Source of the DNA: an uncultured Dehalococcoidia bacterium
Lineage (GTDB): Bacteria > Chloroflexota > Dehalococcoidia > Dehalococcoidales > UBA3254
DNA length: 8,512 nucleotides
Direction of reading: 5' to 3'
Assembly (NCBI GenBank): GCA_903890885.1
Contig: CAITCX010000524.1
Coordinates: 1 to 8,512, forward strand
The number at the start of each line of letters is the position of its first letter. The first letter of the stretch is position 1. The translations under genes and the position numbers were made by a program. This document shows positions 1 through 5,885 of the stretch, one piece after another. The notes beneath the pieces were generated by a model that saw only the letters and a program-made list of their open reading frames with translations, did no database searches and had not been told where the DNA came from.

Positions 1-100
1 CCTTGGCTGTTGATTCATAATCCCTGGCCATGACTGGCATATCTGGGATTACCAACAGTAATATTACTACCACGATAGCGATAATGGCCGGTTTATTCAT
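1..100 (-). CDS. Secreted protein, N-terminal fragment (cut by left window edge)
   Basis: Reading the minus strand from the ATG at 100-98 gives 33 open codons running off the left edge. The peptide starts MNKPAIIAIVVVILLLVI and continues to PDMPVMARDYESTAK. It has one lysine near the start, a hydrophobic stretch of about 14 residues (5-18) and a plausible signal peptidase I site after VMA (residues 23-25). That is the layout of a Sec signal peptide, so the product is probably exported. A purine-rich GAGAGAG stretch lies about 7 bases upstream of the ATG and can act as ribosome binding site. The gene diverges from the metallopeptidase at 281. The mature part is outside the window, so no function can be given. 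Confidence 0.6.
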   Translation of the reverse strand, partial: MNKPAIIAIVVVILLLVIPDMPVMARDYESTAK

Positions 101-259
101 TCAGACTCTCTCAGTTTATTCTTAACGGATAAATATTCCCCGATTGTGACTCATAGTTTAATTCAACTTTCGTGAATTTACAAATCAACCGATTGCTCGC
201 TGGTTTTTCCCTAACAACACCTTCATTCACTCATTCACCAAAGTTCCGAAGTATTCTGC

Positions 260-265
260 TATAAT
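260..265 (+). promoter_or_regulatory. Candidate -10 box (TATAAT) for the metallopeptidase gene
   Basis: A perfect TATAAT lies 15 bases before the ATG at 281. No good -35 hexamer is seen at 16-18 bp; an 8-bp tandem repeat TCATTCAC (223-238) occupies that area. If used, transcription would start near 272 and leave a leader of about 9 bases with no Shine-Dalgarno site. Confidence 0.35.
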
Positions 266-280
266 TGATATCAAATACTT

Positions 281-1012
281 ATGAATACTTTGACAAGATC
301 TACGAAACTCCTTGATCTGGGCCGTTTTGAAATGATTCTGGAAAATCAGACTGTAACTTATACGCTAAGACGTAGCCTGAGGGCGCGCCTGGTTTGGCTG
401 CAGATACACAATGAGAAGGGATTAATGGTCACGGTACCGCGTCACTACGAATTAGACGATCTGCAGCCATTTCTCATCTTGAAGTCCGGCTGGATACTGC
501 GCCATTTAAAACATACTCAGCCTGAACTTCCAGGCTCTCTGGTTGGTACCACGGTTTTTCAGCCTCCAGTGTGTTATCAGGGCAGACCCTTGCCATCGCT
601 TGGAGAAAACCATTATCAGCGTTACCGCTTGCCTGATGCCTCAATAATGGAGTATGCAGGTGTGTTGGACTGGCTTAATCAGCAAGCCCGGAGCATTATC
701 CCCTCTAAGGTGCTGTATCATAGCGACAAAATTGGCGTTCGATTCGCCAGAGTTAGCATACGCGACCAGAAAACACGCTGGGGAAGTTGTTCTCATCTAG
801 GCAACTTAAATTTCAACTGGCGACTGATCATGGCGCCGGAGCCGGTACTGGATTATGTGATTATCCACGAGCTGTGTCATTTAAAATGCATGAGCCATTC
901 TAAGTCTTTCTGGAATGTGGTTGCGAAATATTGTCCGGACTGGAAAGAAAAACGCCGCTGGCTGCATAAGCATAGCCGTGAACTGCATTATTTCCACTCG
1001 AGTTCGGAGTAG
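281..1012 (+). CDS. YgjP-type zinc metallopeptidase (DUF45 / M48-like)
   Basis: This 243-residue protein has the C-terminal hallmark of the YgjP/DUF45 family. RWGSCS (167-171 region) precedes the zinc site HELCH (196-200). H196 and H200 are zinc ligands, E197 the catalytic base, and H206 in the following SHSKSFW the likely third ligand. The rest resembles the family's usual N-terminal β-rich half, and the length is normal. These proteins are cytosolic and their physiological substrates are poorly known; in E. coli ygjP is a conserved gene of unclear role. No Shine-Dalgarno site precedes the ATG at 281. An in-frame ATG at 332 (residue 18, before ILENQTVTYTLRRS) lies closer to where the conserved region begins and is a real alternative start, although it also lacks a good ribosome site. 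The last 25 bases overlap the end of the convergent PHP gene. Confidence 0.85.
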   Translation: MNTLTRSTKLLDLGRFEMILENQTVTYTLRRSLRARLVWLQIHNEKGLMVTVPRHYELDDLQPFLILKSGWILRHLKHTQPELPGSLVGTTVFQPPVCYQGRPLPSLGENHYQRYRLPDASIMEYAGVLDWLNQQARSIIPSKVLYHSDKIGVRFARVSIRDQKTRWGSCSHLGNLNFNWRLIMAPEPVLDYVIIHELCHLKCMSHSKSFWNVVAKYCPDWKEKRRWLHKHSRELHYFHSSSE

Positions 1013-1539
1013 AATTTCCCGATGTCTGCCAGATCAACTGAATCCGAAGCTTTGATGATAGGGATGTTTTTTTCTACGGCCACGCTCCCAGCAGGTTCAA
1101 AATCACCCTTCAAGCTGGTTCCCTCGACCGCGTCCAATTTAATGTCGTCCATTTTATCCAGTTCCAGGGGGGCAGCCAGTCCAGGCTGTGCCAGGATCAT
1201 TATCCATTCTTTGCCCTGGAAAAAGGGCATGCGCCGCCGGTAATAATCAGGCACGTATATGTGCAGTAGTTTTTGTCCAGCATAGTCCAGTTCTTCGCCG
1301 GGTAGAATGACCATGTTTTCGCCTTTGAAATGGTCCAGAATCTCCAGTGCAGTTACCCAGCTGTGGTTGAAGTTATTGCGTTCGGTTATAGCAATCCCGT
1401 TCAGTCCGGCTTTTTTAACGGCTTTGACAATAGCTTCCGCCACACCGATTTTGATATCCTTGATGCCCTTAATGCCGAATTGCGTTTTCAGAGCTTCTAC
1501 AGGGTGAGTATGTAAATCTATTTTGATTACTCTGGACAT
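988..1539 (-). CDS. Small PHP-fold protein with degenerate metal-binding motifs
   Basis: The 183-residue product opens with IDLHTHP (H10, H12), the first motif of the PHP phosphoesterase family. It also keeps GEELD (E83 region), LLH (H93) and ASD (D166). Three later ligand positions are changed. The usual TDH motif reads TER (53-54). The usual HP reads QP (Q118). The usual SDxH reads SDSV (166-168). An active trinuclear metal site is therefore doubtful, and a pseudoenzyme or a binding role is possible. The ATG at 1539 was chosen because AAAGG lies 6 bases upstream and the family motif begins right after it; the frame extends another 38 codons to 1653, but those residues are unlike the family. 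The gene follows the formyltransferase by 58 bases on the same strand, so the two are probably co-transcribed. Substrate unknown. Confidence 0.75.
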   Translation of the reverse strand: MSRVIKIDLHTHPVEALKTQFGIKGIKDIKIGVAEAIVKAVKKAGLNGIAITERNNFNHSWVTALEILDHFKGENMVILPGEELDYAGQKLLHIYVPDYYRRRMPFFQGKEWIMILAQPGLAAPLELDKMDDIKLDAVEGTSLKGDFEPAGSVAVEKNIPIIKASDSVDLADIGKFYSELEWK

Positions 1540-1545
1540 TCTGTA

Positions 1546-1550
1546 CCTTT
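1546..1550 (-). promoter_or_regulatory. Ribosome binding site AAAGG that sets the PHP-gene start
   Basis: On the minus strand AAAGG lies 6 bases before the ATG at 1539. The longer frame opening at 1653 has no family similarity before this point, so this site decides the start. Confidence 0.6.
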
Positions 1551-1597
1551 CAGGGTTTAAAAATATTTTTACACTAGATATATTGTAACATTGGCTG

Positions 1598-2494
1598 TCA
1601 ACCGCTGTGATCGATTCGATAACCTTGCACTGGCAACACTTGATCATCCACAAAGATCTGGCGGCCCTCTATGGCTATTCTGCCGTGGGCAATCAGTTCA
1701 TGTATCACGTATGGATAAATCTTCCAATCTCCGGCCTCTTTCAAGCCATCCTGTAGTGTACGGCACACTACTTCCATCTGGCTTTTAATTTGAGGGTTGG
1801 TATTTTTATTGAATTCATCCAGAGTTGAGATGCCGTTGGTGGTTATAAACTTGCCTATTTGTTCGTATTTTTCGATCAGGTCAGATTGACCTACTTTTTG
1901 AGCTTGCTCTAGAAAAGGCCTGATGTAGAGAGGGTCAGACTGTGCCAGCACAGGGCCTGTGTCTCCTCCCTGGTCTACGATGAAGGTCGTTGATCTCAAG
2001 CTATCTTCACCTGCAATAATAGCTCTGGCTGCAGGTATCCAGTGCAAACCGGCATAGCCTTTGACGGTGTCTCCGGGATGAACATTGATAATGTGAGGAA
2101 AATACTTATTAATAAACCAGGTGGTATGCCAGAGATCATAACCAGCCAGGCAGATCAGATCAGGTTTTTTTGTGAGGCTGGCGTCAATCAAGCGTACCGC
2201 TTCCTGCTCATAAGCCAGTCTCTCGGGGCAGTCGGCGGGAATTTTTCCGGGACCGTATTTGAGCCTGGCTGATTTTAAAAAGTCAATGTGGCTGAGTTCG
2301 ACAGTCTTATGGTGAAACTGGCGGGCGATTTCTAACGCACTGCATTCCGGTCGGTTGGAGAACACCAGGTAGTCGTGGTCAGGGCCGTGCTTTACGATTT
2401 CCCGGTAGTTGGTGCCGGAACCGGAGACGAAACACACGATCGTCATCCTTTTCCCAGCTCTGCGCGGATCGTAAATCAATTCCCTCATCAGCAT
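1598..2494 (-). CDS. PurN-like formyltransferase (enlarged glycinamide ribonucleotide transformylase homologue)
   Basis: The 298-residue protein has the formyltransferase fold of PurN, which moves a formyl group from 10-formyltetrahydrofolate to GAR in purine synthesis. Visible motifs are the N-terminal phosphate loop SGSGTN (24-29), the catalytic NVH (N137, H139) in INVHPGD, and D174 in FIVDQGGDTGPV. These correspond to N106, H108 and D144 of E. coli PurN with nearly the same spacing. The end, YPYVIHELIAHGRI to LPVQGY (260-292), matches the usual PurN C-terminus. PurN is about 210 residues; the extra length is a 16-residue N-terminal lead and a charged insert between about 190 and 255. A genuine PurN role is possible, but a different formyl acceptor is also possible. 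Internal ATGs at 2488 and 2446 are alternative starts. It heads a minus-strand pair with the PHP gene. Confidence 0.8.
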   Translation of the reverse strand: MLMRELIYDPRRAGKRMTIVCFVSGSGTNYREIVKHGPDHDYLVFSNRPECSALEIARQFHHKTVELSHIDFLKSARLKYGPGKIPADCPERLAYEQEAVRLIDASLTKKPDLICLAGYDLWHTTWFINKYFPHIINVHPGDTVKGYAGLHWIPAARAIIAGEDSLRSTTFIVDQGGDTGPVLAQSDPLYIRPFLEQAQKVGQSDLIEKYEQIGKFITTNGISTLDEFNKNTNPQIKSQMEVVCRTLQDGLKEAGDWKIYPYVIHELIAHGRIAIEGRQIFVDDQVLPVQGYRIDHSG

Positions 2495-2508
2495 ATAATA
2501 CCATCCCT

Positions 2509-2537
2509 GTGACTTTTTGTAACGGCTAATTTATAAT
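2509..2537 (+). promoter_or_regulatory. Candidate promoter of the thioesterase gene
   Basis: GTGACT (2509-2514, carrying the TGAC core) and a perfect TATAAT (2532-2537) are spaced 17 bp apart. Transcription would begin near 2544, about 40 bases before the ATG. A second TATAAT at 2544-2549 lacks a partner -35. Confidence 0.5.
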
Positions 2538-2557
2538 ACAGTGTATAATGAGTGCAA
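2530..2557 (-). promoter_or_regulatory. Candidate promoter of the formyltransferase-PHP unit
   Basis: On the minus strand TTGCAC (2557-2552) and TATAAA (2535-2530) are separated by 16 bp. The -10 is 5/6 to consensus and the -35 only 3/6. It overlaps the divergent thioesterase promoter, so both may be controlled together. Confidence 0.4.
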
Positions 2558-2582
2558 TAATAATCAGGCAGGGGATAAAATA

Positions 2583-3062
2583 ATGAAAAGCAAAACCGTG
2601 GCAGAAACCGCTGTGGTCATGACCCAGGCCATGGGCCCTCAGGAGATCAATCCAGCCGGAAACGTTCACGGTGGCGTAATAATGAAGTTAATAGATACTG
2701 CTGGTGCAGTAACGGCAGTAAGGCATGCCCGCACTAACGCTGTTACGGCCTCTATCGACCGCGTGGATTTTCTTTATCCGGCTTTTTCGGGGGACCTGGT
2801 CACATTCAAAGCCAGCATAAACCTGGTAGGAAAGACATCGATGGAAATTGGAGTACGGGTAGAATCTGAAAACCTCTTCACCGGCGAGGTAAGACATACC
2901 GCTTCAGCTTACTTGACCTACGTTGCGCTGGATAAAAGCGGGCGACCTACTCGAGTTCCCGAGCTTATTCTCGAGACTGAAGACGACCACAGACGCCACT
3001 TGCAAGCTGAAAAAAGGCGGGAAAATCGCCTGCGTGCTAAAAAAGAGCGTGACGGCAACTAA
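2583..3062 (+). CDS. Hotdog-fold acyl-CoA thioesterase (YciA/BACH type)
   Basis: The 159-residue product hydrolyses acyl-CoA thioesters to free acid and CoA if it behaves like its family; chain-length preference cannot be read from sequence. The hotdog signature NPAGNVHGGVIMKLID covers residues 23-38, with N23 and D38 at the positions of the family's catalytic pair. It is followed by the long helix and a β-sheet segment with TASIDRVDFLYPA (57 onward). The tail (about 133-159) is very rich in Arg, Lys and Glu, RRHLQAEKRRENR, and probably helical; similar charged tails occur in related bacterial thioesterases. The ATG at 2583 has GGGGA 7 bases upstream. A longer frame from a GTG at 2541 was rejected because it would begin inside the promoter. 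The enzyme is cytosolic. No terminator is seen before the next gene. Confidence 0.88.
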   Translation: MKSKTVAETAVVMTQAMGPQEINPAGNVHGGVIMKLIDTAGAVTAVRHARTNAVTASIDRVDFLYPAFSGDLVTFKASINLVGKTSMEIGVRVESENLFTGEVRHTASAYLTYVALDKSGRPTRVPELILETEDDHRRHLQAEKRRENRLRAKKERDGN

Positions 3063-3105
3063 AAAATGAAGAAGCCGATATTATAAATCCGACCTTAATT
3101 TACTA

Positions 3106-3134
3106 TTGACATCTATTAAACACTTGGGTATAGT
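3106..3134 (+). promoter_or_regulatory. Strong sigma-70/A-type promoter for the anchor-PAAR-methyltransferase unit
   Basis: A perfect TTGACA (3106-3111) and TATAGT (3129-3134, 5/6) are spaced exactly 17 bp. It is the closest match to consensus in the window. Transcription would start near 3141, giving a leader of about 50 bases before the ATG at 3191. Confidence 0.75.
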
Positions 3135-3141
3135 TTACCCA
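3125..3141. promoter_or_regulatory. Candidate operator: inverted repeat over the -10 box
   Basis: TGGGTA and TACCCA form perfect 6-bp arms around a 5-base spacer. The dyad covers the whole -10 hexamer and the start point, where a bound repressor would block the promoter. The cognate regulator is unknown, and only one copy of this dyad was noticed in the window. Confidence 0.4.
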
Positions 3142-3190
3142 TATATCAGAGTCATTGATAACTCCACCATAGGCTAGAGGATTTAGGAAG

Positions 3191-3916
3191 ATGAAAAAAC
3201 TGATAATAGTTGTCTGCATCCTGGTTTTCCTTGGCCTCGTAGGACTTTTTATAGCTGGCTATTTTCTTGGCAACATCCCGGTTGTTTCCAAAATGCTGGG
3301 TACTAATAAGGCTGTGCAGTTGGGAGTGAAATTAAGCAGCGATGGCGCATACCAGGGGCTTAAAGACCTCAAAATGCCGGTCACTGCTCAGGAACTGGAT
3401 GCCATAGCTAAAAACCCGCAATCTTACAAATCCGTAAAGACTACTCTGACTCAGGAAGAGGTGTCCTCTCTGCTGGCTCTGGGCAATATCCCGGATTTTC
3501 CTTTGAAATTGACCCAGGTGAAGTTTAATCCGGATGGGACTATTGAATCTTCAGGAGTCTTGGATACGGTTGAGCTTAAAGTGTTTCTAAAGAAGAATGG
3601 GGTTGCAAATGACGTAATTGACCAGATTGGCAATTACGTCAAAGTTGAAGCAAAGGTCAACTACTATGCCAAAGGGACCTGTAAAATTGAAAACAATAGG
3701 GTTACGATGGATATATCCTCAGCCCAAATAGGAAAAATACCAGTTCCCGATAGTCTCGTCAGTCGTTCCGGGGAGATGGGGAATTACATATCAAACAGCC
3801 TGGTGAAGGAAGGCTATAACGTACGCAAAATGGCCGTTGCTGGCGGTAAATTGGAACTGGATGCAGATAGGCCTCTCAACAGTTTGGAGCCTTGGCTGAA
3901 ATTTGTTCATAAATAA
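3191..3916 (+). CDS. Membrane-anchored extracytoplasmic protein of unknown function
   Basis: I do not recognise the family firmly. The 241-residue protein starts with two lysines and one hydrophobic segment (about 4-27). There is no lipobox and no clear cleavage site, so an N-terminal signal anchor with the rest outside the membrane is likely. The remainder alternates short β-like stretches with polar turns. Features include TLTQEEVSSLLAL (85-97), a VKFNPDGTIESSGVL segment, VEAKVNYYAKGTCKIENN, and a VPDSLV segment near 186. The layout faintly recalls YpmS-like or DUF2993/LmeA-like lipid-binding β-proteins, but this is only an impression. AGGA at 3185-3188 and AGAGG at 3175 serve as ribosome sites. 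It sits 48 bases before the PAAR lipoprotein gene under a strong promoter, so the two probably act together at the envelope. Confidence 0.7.
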   Translation: MKKLIIVVCILVFLGLVGLFIAGYFLGNIPVVSKMLGTNKAVQLGVKLSSDGAYQGLKDLKMPVTAQELDAIAKNPQSYKSVKTTLTQEEVSSLLALGNIPDFPLKLTQVKFNPDGTIESSGVLDTVELKVFLKKNGVANDVIDQIGNYVKVEAKVNYYAKGTCKIENNRVTMDISSAQIGKIPVPDSLVSRSGEMGNYISNSLVKEGYNVRKMAVAGGKLELDADRPLNSLEPWLKFVHK

Positions 3917-3964
3917 AGCAAATAACTATCTCGACAGTGGTAATAATCCACAGGGAGAACTCCG

Positions 3965-4696
3965 ATGACGGAAATAGATAGACGCAAATTTCTGATGTTG
4001 GCACTCATGTCGGGTTTGGCGTTGCCTTTAACTGCGTGCTCTGGGATTACCGATCAGATGACGATGGAAGAAATCCTAGCGCAGCTTAAAGAGTATCTCG
4101 GAAAAGACAATACTGATAATGACGAAGATGTTACCGGTAAGGTAAAGCTCGCTATTGTTTATCCGGCAGGCCGGAGTCCAAAAGTTTTCACCGAAGGTTG
4201 GGTGTTCGGCGCCAGATGTACTTCTGATGGAGTTGACATCTCGGATACCGTCAAGTGGGGCGGTTCCGGAGTGTTTAATCCGGACATGGGTCCCACGTCC
4301 CGTCCGGTGTTCAACTCAGAGGGGCCTAACACCATCACAATTTCAGTGAAGGTGGGAGAAAAGACGATCCAAAAGACGGTCTATGTGAGCGCTGTGTCGC
4401 CGGGAGGTTACGCTGGTATAGGATCAAAGGCGTCTTGCCCAGCAGACGCGCATGGTTGTCCGGCTTGTCCCCATCCGACCATTGGTCCGATAACTACTGG
4501 AAGTCCCAACGTTCTGGCCAACGGACGGCCTGCTGCCAGGGTTGGGGATAAGGGAATTCATGCGGCTTGCTGCGGTCCCAATACTTATGAAATAGCCAGC
4601 GGCGACCCGGATGTGCAGATCAACGGCAGGTCCGCAGCCAAGTTAGGTAGTACGACCAGGCATTGCGGCGGCAGCGGTACTATTGTCAGCCTCTGA
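3965..4696 (+). CDS. Predicted Tat-exported lipoprotein with C-terminal PAAR domain
   Basis: The 243-residue protein begins MTEIDRRKFLML, a twin-arginine signal (R6, R7, F9, L10), then a hydrophobic stretch and the lipobox LTAC with C25 as the lipidated cysteine. An acidic linker (about 28-56) follows, then a β-rich Ig-like segment (about 57-145). The end (163-243) is a PAAR domain of the cysteine-rich type. HGCPACPHPTIGP (163-175) is followed by two copies of the PAAR repeat, SPNVLANGRPAARVGD (180-195) and DPDVQINGRSAAKLGS (214-229), with HAACCGPNT between them and HCGG near the end. H163, H170, H199, H233 and nearby cysteines are candidate zinc ligands. PAAR proteins usually cap the spike of type VI secretion systems; a lipid-anchored PAAR outside the cytoplasm is a different setting. 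GGGAGA lies about 7 bases before the ATG. Role unknown. Confidence 0.82.
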   Translation: MTEIDRRKFLMLALMSGLALPLTACSGITDQMTMEEILAQLKEYLGKDNTDNDEDVTGKVKLAIVYPAGRSPKVFTEGWVFGARCTSDGVDISDTVKWGGSGVFNPDMGPTSRPVFNSEGPNTITISVKVGEKTIQKTVYVSAVSPGGYAGIGSKASCPADAHGCPACPHPTIGPITTGSPNVLANGRPAARVGDKGIHAACCGPNTYEIASGDPDVQINGRSAAKLGSTTRHCGGSGTIVSL

Positions 4697-4774
4697 ACAG
4701 AATATTCTCTAGCCTCTTGTATCTCCTGGGCAGTCCAGACTTGAGAATGAAGCATTTGAGGACATGGGACTAAA

Positions 4775-5662
4775 ATGCACTGTGATGCCTTAAAACACGT
4801 AGCGCTTTACTGCACGGGCTGCCGGACGTTTACTGGAACAGATGTAACGCAGTACAAACTCGGGCTTATCCCCGAGGAAACGCAGGGAGAATATGTCATT
4901 TCAGGATGGTTGGAATGTTCCAGGTGCGGAAAAAGATATCGGATAAGCGATGGTGTGCCCTACCTGATTGAAAACTTCTCTAAAGAAGACAGGTTCATCC
5001 GGCAATACCTTGATGCGCATTATAGCACCCTGAACAACGGCTACTGGCAGGAAATGAACCGATCAACCGTAAACGGACTCGCTTTGGACGTTGGATGTTC
5101 AGTCGGACGGTATACCTTTGACTGTGCCAGGAAAGGTTTTGCGGTGGGAATCGATGTAAATATTGAGTATCTGAAACTGGCAGCCGGATTTCAGCGCACT
5201 GGCCGGATAAAATATAACCGTAAAACCAGGGCGTTGGCCTGCGAAGAGATCGAGTCTGACTTCAAGCCTCAAAGAAATGTATTATTCCTTCTGGCCGATA
5301 TTCAAAATCCTCCTTTTAAGATGGAAACGTTCGATTTTGTCGGCGCTTTAAACCTGCTTGATAGCGTCAATCTTCCGTTGACAGCCCTGGGTCAGATGGA
5401 TGCGGTGCTGAAATCCAAAGGAAGACTTTTCTTAAGCACACCCTACGTTTGGGATGCCGATATCAGCGCAGAATGGATGGAAAAAGAAGACATCGATTCT
5501 CATTTATTCGTAAAACTACTGCTTACCGGAAAGTTAATGCAGGAATGCGGTTTTAATTTCGATATTTCCCTGGCAAAAACCGGCATTCCCTGGCTTCTTC
5601 GACAGCAGGACACTCAATACTTTACGTATTGGGTGGATGTCATAGCCTCAGAAAAAGTTTGA
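4775..5662 (+). CDS. SAM-dependent methyltransferase with N-terminal Trm112-like zinc finger
   Basis: The 295-residue cytosolic protein has two parts. Residues 1-70 form a Trm112-like zinc module, with CTGC (13-16), CSRC (48-51) and the typical ISDGVPYLIE after it. From about 100 it is a class I methyltransferase: motif I LDVGCSVGR (104-112), acidic D127 in GID, LLADI (D185), a NLLDSVNLP segment, and GRLFLSTPYVW near 216-226. The GCxVGR loop and the later (S/T)PYxW match the methyltransferase part of OvoA-like proteins, which N-methylate a small thiol-histidine; the substrate here is not shown. The ATG at 4775 has GGGA 5 bases and GAGGA about 12 bases upstream. The gene follows the PAAR gene by 78 bases with no visible promoter or terminator between, so it probably shares the promoter at 3106. 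A strong terminator lies at 5819. Confidence 0.8.
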   Translation: MHCDALKHVALYCTGCRTFTGTDVTQYKLGLIPEETQGEYVISGWLECSRCGKRYRISDGVPYLIENFSKEDRFIRQYLDAHYSTLNNGYWQEMNRSTVNGLALDVGCSVGRYTFDCARKGFAVGIDVNIEYLKLAAGFQRTGRIKYNRKTRALACEEIESDFKPQRNVLFLLADIQNPPFKMETFDFVGALNLLDSVNLPLTALGQMDAVLKSKGRLFLSTPYVWDADISAEWMEKEDIDSHLFVKLLLTGKLMQECGFNFDISLAKTGIPWLLRQQDTQYFTYWVDVIASEKV

Positions 5663-5818
5663 GGTTAAATTGTGATTTGGACTATCTTTCGCTTCAGGAT
5701 TATGAGTGATGCGGAGATATTTTATTTAACTTCGGTATGGGTTTATCGGTCAGGGGAGGGAAGAATTGCCTGGACTGTGACAGGATTTCAATGCCAGGCT
5801 ATTATTCGTACTTGGCGT
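5663..5818. other. Gap between methyltransferase and terminator; possible decayed reading frame
   Basis: No confident gene is present. In one plus-strand frame (codons from 5674) the bases read as protein-like text ending at a TAA at 5821-5823, with a single in-frame TGA at 5707-5709. The part after the TGA contains CLDC and ends in PGYYSYLAF. It could be a remnant of a lost gene or chance. A 6-bp inverted repeat, GCCTGG/CCAGGC (5768-5799), is too weak to call. Confidence 0.3.
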
Positions 5819-5858
5819 TCTAAAAATGCAGGATCGAATTCGATCCTGCATTTTTAGA
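5819..5858. terminator. Bidirectional rho-independent terminator, perfect 40-bp palindrome
   Basis: The two 20-bp halves are exact reverse complements with the centre between 5838 and 5839. Each RNA strand would fold a GC-containing stem, TGCAGGATCG with CGATCCTGCA, around a tight AATT loop, followed by five T. It lies between the convergent methyltransferase and protease genes and can end transcription from both sides. Confidence 0.88.
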
Positions 5859-5885
5859 TTTATGTTAAAGAGTTTATGCCTTTAG

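Noticed and set aside
2541..2582. GTG start at 2541 for the thioesterase
   Set aside because: It lies inside the promoter region, and ATG 2583 has a good ribosome site and fits the family start.
3965..4696. A type VI secretion or contractile injection locus
   Set aside because: Only the PAAR domain is present. No VgrG, Hcp, sheath, baseplate or ATPase gene lies in the window, and the protein carries an export signal.
4699..4708. 10-bp palindrome AGAATATTCT after the PAAR gene
   Set aside because: Too short and AT-rich for a terminator, and it matches no operator I can name.
5707..5709. In-frame TGA read as selenocysteine
   Set aside because: No known selenoprotein family is visible around it, and no selenocysteine insertion hairpin was recognised just downstream.
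5672..5857. 61-codon open frame after the methyltransferase gene
   Set aside because: It reads into the terminator palindrome, and its composition does not look like a protein.
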